Assembly: GCF_001854325.1 (NCBI RefSeq) | Contig: NZ_CP017754.1 | Span: 3,534,001 to 3,598,000, forward strand | Length of the DNA: 64,000 nt | Reading direction: 5' to 3' | Source: Cupriavidus malaysiensis | Lineage (GTDB): Bacteria; Pseudomonadota; Gammaproteobacteria; Burkholderiales; Burkholderiaceae | Part shown: piece after piece, positions 31,909 to 40,657 of the stretch | Layout of the letters: every line of letters begins with the position of its first letter | Position numbering within the stretch: the first letter of the stretch is position 1 | The notes under the pieces: generated by a model | What the model was told of the DNA's origin: nothing | The model's database searches: none | What the model saw: only the letters and a program-made list of their open reading frames with translations | Translations under genes and position numbers: made by a program

Positions 31909-32306
31909 CTTGTCTTCCTTGGCAGGCTGTCGCACCGGAAGCGGGACATCGGCCCGGCAAAGGCGCCGCTCCCGGCGGGCCTTGTCACCTAAGCAAGACA
32001 CAGGCCCGGCGCGCCTGCTCATTGAATTGGACCCGGAAGCCGGCGTGCCGTTGCGCGGCGGACACGTCCCGCCGTATACGGCGCGGAAACACACGTGACA
32101 AAGTCCCCACCCATGTAAGCAAGTGTATTCGGCGTTGCTTTGCCAAAGCGGCGCAGCGACAGTAAACCCTGTCGCCGGCAGCGAGCGGCCCCGCGCAGCA
32201 GCATCCGCCGCCTGGCCTTCCTGCCCGCCAGACCCCCTTCCTGTCTTTTCCGTCTTTTCCGTCTTTTCGGCGCGAGCTCCGGCAGCGCCCCGCCCAGGAG
32301 ACAGCC
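31909..32306. other. Intergenic region with short repeats
   Basis: This 398-nt gap separates two divergent small genes. It contains a CGACAG/CTGTCG hairpin at 32157-32174 and a 9-bp tandem repeat GTCTTTTCC x3 at 32243-32269. No larger gene is apparent. Confidence 0.45.
32243..32269. repeat. 9-bp tandem repeat, three units
   Basis: GTCTTTTCC at 32243-32251 and 32252-32260, then GTCTTTTCG at 32261-32269. It is pyrimidine-rich on the + strand, about 40 nt upstream of the small gene at 32307. Confidence 0.85.
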
Positions 32307-32504
32307 ATGCTCAGTGCACATGAACTCGCCGCGCTGATGATCGTCGACAGCACGCACGACCATCGGCAGCTCAACCCTGTCGACCTGCAGACGCTGGTCG
32401 ACCGCAAGCTGGTCAGCCTCGAGCGCGACACCGGCAGCTCGCGCCGCCCACGCCTGACCCACTGCGGCCGCCGCGTGCTCGACGTCGTGGCGCGCGCCGC
32501 GTGA
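32307..32504 (+). CDS. Small protein with winged-helix-like features, unknown function
   Basis: A 65-residue soluble protein. Its pattern of a helix (LSAHELAALMIVDS), a second helix (PVDLQTLVDRKLVSLER) and a turn ending in RRPRLTHCGRRVLDVVARAA resembles the C-terminal helix-wing of MarR-type or phage regulators. This is only shape similarity. GGAGACAGCC before the ATG is a good ribosome-binding site. The DUF2939 gene follows after 55 nt on the same strand. Confidence 0.65.
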   Translation: MLSAHELAALMIVDSTHDHRQLNPVDLQTLVDRKLVSLERDTGSSRRPRLTHCGRRVLDVVARAA

Positions 32505-32559
32505 GGGCTCCGGACACATCGCCGCGGATACGGCCACGAGGGCCGGACCAGGGAACCCC

Positions 32560-33135
32560 ATGAAACGCAAGACCGCACTCGGCACGCTCGCGCTGCTCGT
32601 CACCGCGCTGGCAAGCAGCTACGCCAGCCCCTATTGGACCCTGCGCCAGATGCACGCCGCCATCAAGGCACACGATGCGCAAGCCTTCTCCCGCTACGTC
32701 GACTACCCCGCCCTGCGCGAAAGCCTGAAAGCCCAGGCCCTGCTCTCCCTGCAGCAACGCCTGGGCCTGTCCGGGGCCGGCGAGGCTCCGCTGGCAGGCG
32801 TGGGCCGCCTGCTTGGCATGGCGATGGTCGGCACGGTGATCGATGCCATGGTTTCGCCCGCCGGCGCGATGGCCCTGATGGCACGGGGCGAAGCCGGAGC
32901 GCCGACCGAACCGCCTGCGCAACCCGGCCCCGCCGTCACGCCCGACGACGGCCAGGCCACGCGGCCAGCGCGCGAATCGCTGCGCTACGACGTTTCCTAC
33001 CGTGCCTGGGACCGTGTCGACGCCTCCGCCACGCGCGCGGATGGCGAGCGCATCGTGGTCGAACTGCGCCGGGATGGCTTGTGGTCGTGGCAATGGTCGG
33101 GAGTACGGCTGCCGGGACTGGCGACGCGGCCATGA
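32560..33135 (+). CDS. DUF2939 domain-containing protein
   Basis: A 191-residue exported or membrane-anchored protein. The N-terminal segment KRKTALGTLALLVTALASSYASPYWTLRQMHAAIKAHDAQAFSRYVDYPALRESLKAQ matches the DUF2939 pattern: one hydrophobic helix, SPYW.L..M..A...D, then a YVD.P.LR block. The C-terminus (YDVSYRAWDRVDA...IVVELRRDGLWSWQWSGVRLP) is a small beta domain. Function is unknown. No other feature ties it to its neighbours. Confidence 0.85.
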   Translation: MKRKTALGTLALLVTALASSYASPYWTLRQMHAAIKAHDAQAFSRYVDYPALRESLKAQALLSLQQRLGLSGAGEAPLAGVGRLLGMAMVGTVIDAMVSPAGAMALMARGEAGAPTEPPAQPGPAVTPDDGQATRPARESLRYDVSYRAWDRVDASATRADGERIVVELRRDGLWSWQWSGVRLPGLATRP

Positions 33136-33231
33136 CGGCGCCCGCCTGGCGCCCGCCTTACAAGGCAAGGCGCAAGTCAGAAGTGGAGCGGAACTGTTTG
33201 GATATTGGGAGCCACCGCCTGCGATGTGCGG

Positions 33232-33306
33232 TGGTCCCGCCGACAGGAATCGAACCTGTATCTAGCGCTTAGGAGGCGCTCGTTCTATCCATTGAACTAC
33301 GGCGAG
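33232..33306 (-). tRNA. tRNA-Arg (anticodon CCT)
   Basis: A 75-nt cloverleaf reads on the minus strand. Acceptor CTCGCCG pairs with CGGCGGG (one T-G wobble), D stem GTTC/GAAC, anticodon stem AGCGC/GCGCT with loop CTCCTAA (anticodon CCT, codon AGG), T stem ACAGG/CCTGT with loop TTCGATT. The discriminator is A and CCA is encoded. It serves a rare arginine codon. No integrase or att duplication is seen beside it. Confidence 0.93.
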
Positions 33307-33619
33307 CGGACAGGAAACAGCTTGAAACAGCTTGCCGGCCGGTGCAGCGCGCTGTGCACCATGGGCCCGCGACCCGGAAGGTACTGTACTATCCCGGGAC
33401 ATGCAAAGCAGCCGGCACGACCGGTGCGGAAGATCCACTCCGGACGGCTTGCCGGCCGTTGGCACATGGCACCGCATGGCACCTGGAGTCCGGTCGGGAA
33501 GCAGGCGCGGAGTATAGCAGACTATGCTTGCGCGCCGGCCTGCAAACCCTCTGCTGCGGAGACGGCTGCGACCGCCCGCAGGGGCCGCGACTGATCAGCA
33601 GGACAACAAGAAAAACATC
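33307..33619. other. Upstream region of tRNA-Arg
   Basis: The spacer holds a direct repeat AAACAGCTTG (twice, near 33315-33334), a hairpin GTGCAGCGCG-type at 33337-33354, and TATACT on the minus strand (complement of 33511-33516), a possible -10 for the tRNA. TATGCT at 33523-33528 could serve the lipoprotein gene to the right. No gene is seen. Confidence 0.4.
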
Positions 33620-34015
33620 ATGTTCCACAGGGTAAGAACGCAGGCAAGATGCGCGGCGGTCGCCGTGCTCGCGCTCGTCGCGGCCGTACTGGTGTCGGCC
33701 TGCGCCACGCGCTGGCAGGACAAGCTCAAGATCGAGGCGGAGCAGCACCTGCAGCAGGGCGAGTTTTTCGCCGCGGCGCGCAATGCGGCGGCAATCGACG
33801 AACGGTTTCCGGATGATGCCGCGCCGCTCTGGCCGATGCTGACGGCAGAACCGGCCCGTTCACGCCTGGCCGTCACGGCGCCCGCCGAACTGGCCACGCC
33901 GGCCTGGCAGACCGAATCCGGCCTGCGCGACGACGCATCGCGCGGCCCATCGACGGACTCAGGGCGGACCTGGTCAACGCAATCGCGACTCAGGATACTG
34001 GCGTTCCACCAATGA
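33620..34015 (+). CDS. Putative small lipoprotein
   Basis: 131 codons. A basic N-terminus and hydrophobic stretch (AAVAVLALVAAVLVSAC) end in a lipobox LVSAC, predicting lipidation at Cys28 and membrane anchoring. Residues 35-70 (KIEAEQHLQQGEFFAAARNAAAIDERFPDD) resemble one TPR-like helix pair. The last 60 residues are Ser/Thr/Arg-rich and look non-conserved, so the reading frame may be disrupted or the true gene shorter. Function is unknown. Confidence 0.5.
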   Translation: MFHRVRTQARCAAVAVLALVAAVLVSACATRWQDKLKIEAEQHLQQGEFFAAARNAAAIDERFPDDAAPLWPMLTAEPARSRLAVTAPAELATPAWQTESGLRDDASRGPSTDSGRTWSTQSRLRILAFHQ

Positions 34016-34766
34016 AAAGCCCGCCAATATCCTGGCGGGCTGGACGTGGACGGGACCGGACCTCCTGGGTCAATACCGGCAGCATTCCGGTTCGCGCTTC
34101 ACGCCAGCAGGCTACCCATGATTCCGCCCATCACGCGGACGCCCATCCGGACCACCCGGACAGTCGCGGGAAACCTGGCAGTGGCGATACGAATCGTCAT
34201 GCCGACGGCAAGCAGCAGGCAGATGCTGGAGAAGGTCGTCAGACTTCTCTATGTCCACCTCCGAGCCAGCCCCGATGGGGCCGGGCAAACCCAGTATAGG
34301 TCTGCCGCTGCAGGATGCCAACGCCGCCCGGACGGGAGGGGGCAGGCTGCCGTCACCAATTGTCACTTTTTCGCAGCGCAGCATTCTCCAGGATTTCTGC
34401 TATAATCCGCGCCGTGAGTTCGCACTGTGAGCTTTCCAGCGCTCCCCGATCCCGCATCGGAACCGCCTCCCGGCTCTCCAGCTCTGCCTCCCGCCTAACC
34501 GCCTCCACGGCGAAGACTGCCGGACAGAACGCTTTTCTCACCCGACGTCGCCTCGTCTCCGATCCTGTTGAGCAGCCCTCCGGGCCGCTTGCCTGCCAGG
34601 GACCCGCCAGCCAGTTGGTCTGCCGCCCCTGCCTGCCGCCGTACCGTCAGCTGCGTCTGTCGTAACGGCCTCACCGATTGGCGCCGAAGCCTTTTTAAGA
34701 CTTTGCACTGCGCCCGCCCCGGAACCTTCCATTCACCGGGGTGCCTTGCACTTTGATGATTACGAC
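34016..34766 (+). promoter_or_regulatory. Long upstream region and leader of the RhlE gene
   Basis: 750 nt without a convincing gene. At 34018-34041 AGCCCGCCA/TGGCGGGCT forms a hairpin with four T residues on the minus strand. An extended -10, TGCTATAAT, lies at 34398-34406. Transcription from it would give a leader of about 355 nt before the helicase ATG. Long structured leaders are known for cold-regulated helicase mRNAs. No riboswitch class is recognised. Confidence 0.55.
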
Positions 34767-36626
34767 ATGACCCAGCACGATACCCGTGCGGAGCAAGCTA
34801 TTGCCCCCGCCGCCGACGCCATTGCCACGTCCAGCCCGCTCGACAAGCTCGACGCGATGCTGAACGGCGAGCACGACGGCGCCGCCGCGGCCACCGAAAC
34901 CGAACTGAGCGGCTTTGCCTCGCTCGGCCTCGATGCCGCCATCCTGCGCGCCCTGGCCGACCAGAACTACACCACGCCCACGCCGGTGCAGGCGCAGGCC
35001 ATCCCCGCCTTCCTCGCCGGCCGTGACCTGCTGGTCTCCAGCCAGACCGGCTCCGGCAAGACGGCGGCCTTCATGCTGCCCGCCATCCAGCGCATCAGCG
35101 AGAAGCCCGCGCCGAACCGTCCGCGTGCCGAGGAGCCGGTCAAGCGCATCAAGGGTCGCCGCCCCCGTCCGTCGCCGGCCCAGCCCGCGCTGCTGGTGCT
35201 GACGCCCACGCGCGAACTGGCGCTGCAGGTGACCGAGGCCGCCGCCAAGTACGGCCGCCACCTGCGCCGCATCGTCTGCGCCAGCATCCTGGGCGGCATG
35301 CCCTACCCCAAGCAACTGGCCATGCTGGCCAAGATGCCTGACATCCTGGTGGCCACGCCGGGCCGCCTGCTCGACCACATCGACGCCGGCCGCATCGACC
35401 TGTCCGCGCTCGACATGCTGGTCTTCGACGAAGCCGACCGCATGCTCGACATGGGTTTCGCCGATGACATCGACGCCATCGTCGCCGCGACCCCGGCCAG
35501 CCGCCAGACGCTGATGTTCTCGGCCACGCTGGATGCCCGCATCGCGCAGCTCGCCTCGCGCCAGCTGCGTGACCCGCAGCGCATCGAGATCGCCGCGGCA
35601 CGCATGGACCAGAGCCATATCGAGCAGCGCCTGCACTTCACCGACGACATGTCGCACAAGGAACGCCTGCTCGATCACCTGCTGCGCGCCGCGGACCTGA
35701 AGCAAGCCATTGTCTTCACCGCCACCAAGCGCGATGCCGACTCGCTGGCCGAGCGCCTGTCCGACACCGGCTTCGCCGCCGGCGCCCTGCACGGCGACAT
35801 GACCCAGGGCGCGCGCAACCGCACGCTGACGGCACTGCGCCGCGGCAACCTGCGCGTGCTGGTAGCCACCGACGTGGCCGCGCGCGGTATCGACGTGCCC
35901 GACATCACCCACGTGGTCAACTTCGACCTGCCCAAGCAGGCCGAGGACTACGTGCACCGCATCGGCCGCACCGGCCGTGCCGGCCGCTCGGGTATCGCCA
36001 TCAACCTGGTCAACCATGGCGATATGTTCCAGTGGCGCCGCATCGAGCGCTTCACCAACCAGCGCATCGACGCCTCCGTGATCGAAGGCCTGGAACCGCG
36101 CCGCACGCCGAAGCCGCGCAGCGGCTTCGGCGGCAAGCCAGGCGGCGGCCGCGGTGACTTCCGCGGCAAGCCCGGCTACCGTGGCGGCCAGGGTGGCCAG
36201 GGCAGCGGCCGCGGTTTCGGCGACCGCAACTTTGGCGACCGCAGCTTCGGTGACCGCAATACCGGCGAGCGCAACACCGGTGAGCGCAACTTCGGCGAGC
36301 GCCGCTTCGGCGACGGCGACAACCGTGGCTTCGGCAATCGTGGCGGCTTCGGCGGTGGCGAGGGTCGCGGCTTCGGTCCGCGTGAGGGCGGCGAAGGCGG
36401 CTACCGCGGCCAGGGCCAGGGCCAGGCACGCGGCGAAGGCGGCTACCGCGGCGGCAATCGCGACGGCAACCGCAGCTTCGGCGACCGTAGCTTCGGCGAC
36501 CGTAATGGTGGCGAACGCAGCTTCGGCGGCGAGAGCCGTGGCTTCGGCAACCGTGACTTCGGCGACAACAAGCGCGGCGGCTTCGGCGGCCAGCGTCCGG
36601 CCGGCCGCAACCGCTACGAGCGCTGA
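34767..36626 (+). CDS. rhlE: DEAD-box RNA helicase, RhlE type, with long Gly/Arg-rich tail
   Basis: A 619-residue ATP-dependent RNA helicase for ribosome maturation or RNA decay. Core motifs: [10 protein letters not shown] (Q), [12 protein letters not shown] (I), PTRELALQ (Ia), TPGRLLDH (Ib), VFDEADRML (II), FSATL (III), [18 protein letters not shown] (V) and [10 protein letters not shown] (VI). After residue about 445 the tail is built from repeats such as FGDRN, FGERR and YRGG, rich in Gly, Arg, Phe and Asn, probably disordered and RNA-binding. The ATG at 34767 starts the recognisable N-terminus. It ends 27 nt before a strong bidirectional terminator. Confidence 0.92.
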   Translation: MTQHDTRAEQAIAPAADAIATSSPLDKLDAMLNGEHDGAAAATETELSGFASLGLDAAILRALADQNYTTPTPVQAQAIPAFLAGRDLLVSSQTGSGKTAAFMLPAIQRISEKPAPNRPRAEEPVKRIKGRRPRPSPAQPALLVLTPTRELALQVTEAAAKYGRHLRRIVCASILGGMPYPKQLAMLAKMPDILVATPGRLLDHIDAGRIDLSALDMLVFDEADRMLDMGFADDIDAIVAATPASRQTLMFSATLDARIAQLASRQLRDPQRIEIAAARMDQSHIEQRLHFTDDMSHKERLLDHLLRAADLKQAIVFTATKRDADSLAERLSDTGFAAGALHGDMTQGARNRTLTALRRGNLRVLVATDVAARGIDVPDITHVVNFDLPKQAEDYVHRIGRTGRAGRSGIAINLVNHGDMFQWRRIERFTNQRIDASVIEGLEPRRTPKPRSGFGGKPGGGRGDFRGKPGYRGGQGGQGSGRGFGDRNFGDRSFGDRNTGERNTGERNFGERRFGDGDNRGFGNRGGFGGGEGRGFGPREGGEGGYRGQGQGQARGEGGYRGGNRDGNRSFGDRSFGDRNGGERSFGGESRGFGNRDFGDNKRGGFGGQRPAGRNRYER

Positions 36627-36652
36627 GCGGCGCCCAGCCTGAAGCGGCAATG

Positions 36653-36680
36653 AAAAAAGCACCCCTCGGGGTGCTTTTTT
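36653..36680. terminator. Bidirectional terminator between rhlE and the EgtB/SenA-type gene
   Basis: AAAAAAGCACCCC/GGGGTGCTTTTTT is a stem with A and T runs on both sides, so it can end transcription of the helicase (+) and of the egtD/synthase operon (-). Confidence 0.9.
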
Positions 36681-36793
36681 CATGCCTCTGGCCCGCCCTG
36701 AATAAGGTTGACACGTTTCCCGCAGTGACGAGGAGCGTGCCTTCGAGACGGAGCGCAGGCGTACTGTCCCCCCCGCGCCCGCCGGCGACGCAT

Positions 36794-38056
36794 TCAGAGC
36801 GCGCAGCTGCGGAAGCCGACGAAGGACAGGTCCGTCTCCGGCAGCAGGGCCGTACGTGCACGCGGATGACGCTGGCGCCCCGGGCTGGCGAAGGAACAGC
36901 CGCGCACCGCCTGGCAGATGCCGAACAAGCTGGTCATCCCCGCGTCGGCGGGCTGGGCGACGAAGCCGGCGTAGGGCTCGTAGGGGGTGGCGGTCCATTC
37001 CCGCACCATGCCCCAGGCCATGCCGCGGCTCTGCGCGGCAGCCCGCTCCCACTCCGCCTCGGCGGGCAGCCGGCGCCCCGCCCAGGCGCACCAGGCCTGC
37101 GCCTCGAACAGGCTGACGTGGCGCACCGGCTCATCCGGATTGAGCGTGCGCAGGGTACCGAAACGCTCGACCATCCAGGCCCGCGACTGCGGGTGGCGAG
37201 ACCAGTAGCGCGGCGCCGAACGCTCCTGCGACATCAGCCACTGGCAGCCCGAGGCCGACCACCAGGCCGGATGGTCATAACCGCCATCCTCGACGAATTC
37301 AAGATACTGGGCATTGCTGACGGGCACCGCATCCATCTCGAAGGCCGGCACATAGGTCGGCTGGGGCGGCAACTCGTCGGGCAAGGCGAAGCCGTCGGCC
37401 TCGCTCCAGCCTTGGGTGAATCGCCCGCCGGGGAACTGCAGCGTGCCCGCCCGCAGCGCCGGCACCGTGGCGGCCGGCGTACCGCCCGCCGCACCGGCCG
37501 GCGCCACGCCCAGTGCCTGCAGCAGCGCCGCAATGCCTTCGCCCTGCGCGTCTTCGTGAAACAGGGCACGCCGCATGGGATAGAGCGTGGCGTCGCCGTC
37601 ATCGGGCAAGAGCGCCAGCCGGCTCAGCACCCCGTCGAGCACATCCGCGGCGTAGCGCTTGACCACCGAGACATCCGGCAGCGTGACTTCCCAGCGCTCG
37701 TCCGGGCCGATGCGTTCCGGGTCGAACCACTCGTCGGCGCCATCCAGCAGCGAGGCGCGGCCGGCCACCAGCAGGCGCGCCTCTCCGCGTTCGATCGTGC
37801 GCGCCTCGCGCAGGCACCACCACTCTGCATGCCAGGCGATATGCCCCAGCGTCCACAGCGGCGGATCGGCATCGTACTGGCGCGGCACATCCCAGCCGCG
37901 CCGCGTCTGGCCGAAGGTGGCCAGCCACGCCAGGGTGCGGTTGCGCGTCTCCACGAGCGCCTGCGCGAGCGCCTCGCGCGGCAGCCGCCGCGCGTCGGCC
38001 CAGGCAGACTTGCCGCCGGTGAAATGCAGATCGGGAAGCATCGAGAAGCCGCTCAT
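36794..38056 (-). CDS. EgtB/SenA-family C-S/C-Se bond-forming synthase
   Basis: A 420-residue protein with an N-terminal DinB-type helical domain and a C-terminal FGE-sulfatase (formylglycine-enzyme-like) domain (GCQWL, RRLPAEAEWERAA, AVRGCSFASPGR, FVGFRSC). EgtB joins cysteine to hercynine on the way to ergothioneine; SenA does the selenium counterpart. The helix-1 text DADPPLWTLGHIAWHAEWW resembles SenA more than EgtB. Odd: the usual HX3HXE iron motif reads HEDAQGE (167-173), with Gln at 171, while helix 1 reads HIAWHAE with His72 and His76. It lies 95 nt after egtD, which supplies hercynine. No senB or senC is in the window, so the product is undecided. Confidence 0.85.
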   Translation of the reverse strand: MSGFSMLPDLHFTGGKSAWADARRLPREALAQALVETRNRTLAWLATFGQTRRGWDVPRQYDADPPLWTLGHIAWHAEWWCLREARTIERGEARLLVAGRASLLDGADEWFDPERIGPDERWEVTLPDVSVVKRYAADVLDGVLSRLALLPDDGDATLYPMRRALFHEDAQGEGIAALLQALGVAPAGAAGGTPAATVPALRAGTLQFPGGRFTQGWSEADGFALPDELPPQPTYVPAFEMDAVPVSNAQYLEFVEDGGYDHPAWWSASGCQWLMSQERSAPRYWSRHPQSRAWMVERFGTLRTLNPDEPVRHVSLFEAQAWCAWAGRRLPAEAEWERAAAQSRGMAWGMVREWTATPYEPYAGFVAQPADAGMTSLFGICQAVRGCSFASPGRQRHPRARTALLPETDLSFVGFRSCAL

Positions 38057-38151
38057 CCTCTTGCCCTGCCACAGAAGTTGGAATCGGCCCGGCGCGGCTG
38101 GCGCGTGGCCGGGTGCCGCGCATTATGACACCGCTGTCGCCGGCGCGCGGT

Positions 38152-39285
38152 TCAGGCCCGCGCGTGGAAGACCGCGAACCAGCCGCGCGCATCGGTCCAG
38201 CAGACCGGATCCTGGAAGCCGGCGGATTCCAGCATGCGGGCGAAGGCTTCCGGCTGAAACTTGTACGAGTCTTCGGTGTGGATGCGCTCTCCGGCGGCAA
38301 AGGAGCGCGCGCCGCCCGCCCAGCGCACGGTGAGATCGCGCACGGCCTCGAGATGCATCTGGATGCGCGAGCCGCCGCGCTCGAAGCCAGCCACGTGGCG
38401 CCAATCGGGCAGCGCAAAGTCGCTGCCCAGGATGCCGTTCACGTGGCGCAGCACGTTGCGGTTGAAGGCAGCGGTCACGCCCAGCGCGTCGTCATAGGCA
38501 GCACACAGCACCTCCTCGTCCTTGACCAGATCGACGCCGATCAGCAGGCCGTCGCCGGCATGTGCCTGGGCACGCAGCCGCCGCAGCAAGGCCACCGCGG
38601 CTTCCGGGGCGAAATTGCCGATGCTCGACCCCGGATAGAAGAACAGCCGGCGGCCCCGCGCCACTTCCTCGGGCAGCACCAGTTCCCCGCACAGGTCGGC
38701 GCCGAGGCCGAGCATCGGAATCTGCGGATACTGCTGCTGCAGGCAATCCAGCGTGTCCCGCAGGAATTCGACTGAGATATCCAGCGCCACGTATTGCGCC
38801 GGCCGCAGGCTGGCGAACAGGCCCGCGGCTTTCTGGCAGTTGCCCGCGCCGAGGTCGACCAGCACGCAGCCGCTGCCGGCGCGCGCCGCGATCGGCACGG
38901 CACAGTTTCGGAAGATCGATGCCTCGGTGCGCGTCGGGTAATACTCGTCGAGCGCGGTGATCGCCTCGAACAGGCGCGAGCCGAGCACGTCGTAGAACAA
39001 CTTGGGACTGAGACTGGCCTGCCTGCGGCCGAGGCCGGCAATGACTTCCTCGCGCAGGGCGCCGTCGTCCTCGCGGTACTGCTGCACGAAGACGGGGCCA
39101 TCCCGCCGTAGCGGCTCCTGATAGCCGTCGCGGCCATTGGCCAGCGCCAGCAGGCGCCCGCGCGCGGCCTCCGGCACGGTGGCGGCATCGTCCAGCTGCC
39201 TGCCATCGCGTTCGGCGCGCTCGTCGGGTTGGGCACCGCGGGGAGAGCGGCGCGAAAGGTGGAGCGGTGTGGGTGCAGCCGGCAT
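38152..39285 (-). CDS. egtD: L-histidine N-alpha-methyltransferase
   Basis: SAM-dependent enzyme that trimethylates histidine to hercynine, the first step to ergothioneine or selenoneine. The 377-residue protein shows LSPKLFYDVLGSRLFEAITALDEYYPTRTEASI at the start of the conserved region, the SAM loop LVDLGAGNCQKAAGL, LFFYPGSSIGNF and a C-terminal IHTEDSYKF motif. The ATG at 39285 has AAGGAACG before it. It is the promoter-proximal gene of a two-gene unit with the EgtB/SenA-type synthase. Confidence 0.93.
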   Translation of the reverse strand: MPAAPTPLHLSRRSPRGAQPDERAERDGRQLDDAATVPEAARGRLLALANGRDGYQEPLRRDGPVFVQQYREDDGALREEVIAGLGRRQASLSPKLFYDVLGSRLFEAITALDEYYPTRTEASIFRNCAVPIAARAGSGCVLVDLGAGNCQKAAGLFASLRPAQYVALDISVEFLRDTLDCLQQQYPQIPMLGLGADLCGELVLPEEVARGRRLFFYPGSSIGNFAPEAAVALLRRLRAQAHAGDGLLIGVDLVKDEEVLCAAYDDALGVTAAFNRNVLRHVNGILGSDFALPDWRHVAGFERGGSRIQMHLEAVRDLTVRWAGGARSFAAGERIHTEDSYKFQPEAFARMLESAGFQDPVCWTDARGWFAVFHARA

Positions 39286-39606
39286 GTCATCGTTCCTTAT
39301 TGTGGGATACGGCACGTGCGAACCCGTCGGCCCCGGGGCGGGCTCGGGGCCGCCCGGCCGCGGCCCGACCCAACAAGCATAGGTGCCAGGCGGCGGCTGC
39401 GCACCCCGGAGGCAGCGCAAGAGGCGGCCAGGCCTGCACTGCCCGTCATGCGGAACCCGTCACGAATCGGACGCCAACTTGCCGCCATGTGCTGGCATCT
39501 GGCCAAAAACCTGGGTAAACCCCTCATTCCTGCGCCGCCACAAGCCAGGACGTTCGTTTATAATGCTGCCCAGCGTAGCCGCCACGACATGGCGGCCACG
39601 TCCCTT
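39286..39606. promoter_or_regulatory. Divergent promoter region egtD / terC
   Basis: The region has no gene. TATAAT at 39559-39564 is a good -10 for the riboswitch-terC transcript and would start it about 35-40 nt before the aptamer. No obvious -35 is present. On the egtD side I see no clear promoter. Confidence 0.5.
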
Positions 39607-39755
39607 CAAAGGGGAGTAGCTCCGGGGCCATGCCCTTAGCACAATCGTCATTCCGGGACAGTGTCCCCGGTTGTGCTGACGCCTTCACGGTTCGCCCACC
39701 GAACCGGCCGGCGTCGAGCAAGACCTTTGCAACCTGGCTTCATGGTTCGCAAAGG
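39607..39755 (+). promoter_or_regulatory. yybP-ykoY (manganese) riboswitch upstream of terC
   Basis: The leader carries the class hallmarks: CAAAGGGGAGTAGC at 39607-39620 and GAGCAAGACCTTTGC at 39716-39730, which close P1 by CAAAGG/CCTTTG. The 3' P1 strand can instead pair with GCAAAGG at 39749-39755, extended by AACC/GGTT, giving a mutually exclusive hairpin. There is no T run after it, so control is probably translational or Rho-linked; TTCCTCC at 39762-39768 could mask the terC GAGGAG ribosome-binding site (39814-39819). This class senses Mn2+ and commonly controls Mn exporters. Confidence 0.88.
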
Positions 39756-39825
39756 CGGTCATTCCTCCCCAGCTTCATGACTCCAGGCGTATCCAACGCA
39801 GCTATTCGTACTTGAGGAGTCGAAA

Positions 39826-40530
39826 ATGGAGTGGTTTACCGACCTGTTCACCATGCAGTTCCTGACGGCGCTGGCGTCCATCGTCGTCATCGACCTGGTA
39901 CTCGCGGGCGATAACGCGATCGTCATCGCGCTGGCCGCGCGCAACCTGCCCCCGCACCTGCAGAAGAAAGCCATCGTATGGGGCACGGTCGGCGCCGTGG
40001 TGGTGCGCTCGGCCATGACCATCGGCGTGGTCTGGCTGCTGAAGATCCCGGGCCTGATGCTGGTCGGCGGCCTGGCGCTGGTGTGGATCGCCTACAAGCT
40101 GCTGGCCGAGGACGGTGACGGCGACGAACACGGCGCCGGCGCCACCACCCTGTTCGGCGCGATGAAGACCATCATCATCGCCGACGCGGTGATGGGCGTG
40201 GACAACGTGCTGGCCGTGGCTGGCGCCGCACACGGCAGCTTCCTGCTGGTGGTGCTGGGCCTGCTGATCAGCATCCCCATCGTGGTCTGGGGCTCGGGCC
40301 TGGTGCTCAAGCTGATGGCGCGCTTCCCGGCCGTCATCTATGCCGGCGCCGGCGTGCTGGCCTTCACCGCGGCCAAGATGGTCTCGGGCGAGCCGCTGGC
40401 CAAGGCCTTCTTCGAAGCCAACCCGGTGGCGCTGTGGGGCCTGTATGCGCTGATCATCGGCGGCGTGCTGGGCGGCGGCTACCTGGCCAAGAAACGCCAG
40501 GCGCAGGCCCCCGAACCCGCCGGCAACTGA
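39826..40530 (+). CDS. terC: TerC-family integral membrane protein, likely manganese exporter
   Basis: A 234-residue inner-membrane protein with about seven hydrophobic segments. The TerC motifs are [20 protein letters not shown] in helix 1 and [21 protein letters not shown] in the middle; both carry the acidic DN residues that are proposed to bind metal. A central charged loop ([11 protein letters not shown]) faces the cytoplasm. Members under the yybP-ykoY riboswitch export Mn2+, and the leader here is such a riboswitch. GAGGAG precedes the ATG by 6 nt. Confidence 0.92.
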   Translation: MEWFTDLFTMQFLTALASIVVIDLVLAGDNAIVIALAARNLPPHLQKKAIVWGTVGAVVVRSAMTIGVVWLLKIPGLMLVGGLALVWIAYKLLAEDGDGDEHGAGATTLFGAMKTIIIADAVMGVDNVLAVAGAAHGSFLLVVLGLLISIPIVVWGSGLVLKLMARFPAVIYAGAGVLAFTAAKMVSGEPLAKAFFEANPVALWGLYALIIGGVLGGGYLAKKRQAQAPEPAGN

Positions 40531-40620
40531 GGCGGCACCGGCGGCCGCGCGCGCCGGCCGCCGGCCATGTCGAGCAGCCGCTTGGGATAAAATGCGGGGC
40601 TTGCGTGGACACCCTGTCCG

Positions 40621-40630
40621 CCCCCCCCCC
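40621..40630 (+). repeat. Poly-C tract in the thyA leader
   Basis: Ten consecutive C residues lie 27 nt before the thyA ATG and downstream of a TAAAAT -10 box (40588-40593). Homopolymers of this length are prone to slippage in replication and in sequencing. Confidence 0.8.
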
Positions 40631-40657
40631 AAATCCGCAACCCCAGCGCCCGCGCCG

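Noticed and set aside
33232..33620. tRNA-Arg as an integration site for a mobile element
   Set aside because: No integrase gene, no repeated tRNA 3' end and no phage-like genes on either side.
34112..34210. A 32-codon - strand frame ending MGGIMGSLLA, with a hairpin and four T residues downstream at 34018-34041
   Set aside because: No ribosome-binding site or good upstream start; the frame is closed just before. The hairpin is mentioned in the region entry only.
36130..36610. Regular repeats that might be a CRISPR or satellite array
   Set aside because: They are in-frame Gly/Arg-rich codon repeats in the RhlE tail (FGDRN, FGERR units), without constant spacers.
36794..39285. Calling the locus a selenoneine cluster outright
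   Set aside because: The synthase looks SenA-like, but senB (selenosugar synthase) and senC are not in the window, and the metal-motif change leaves the activity open.
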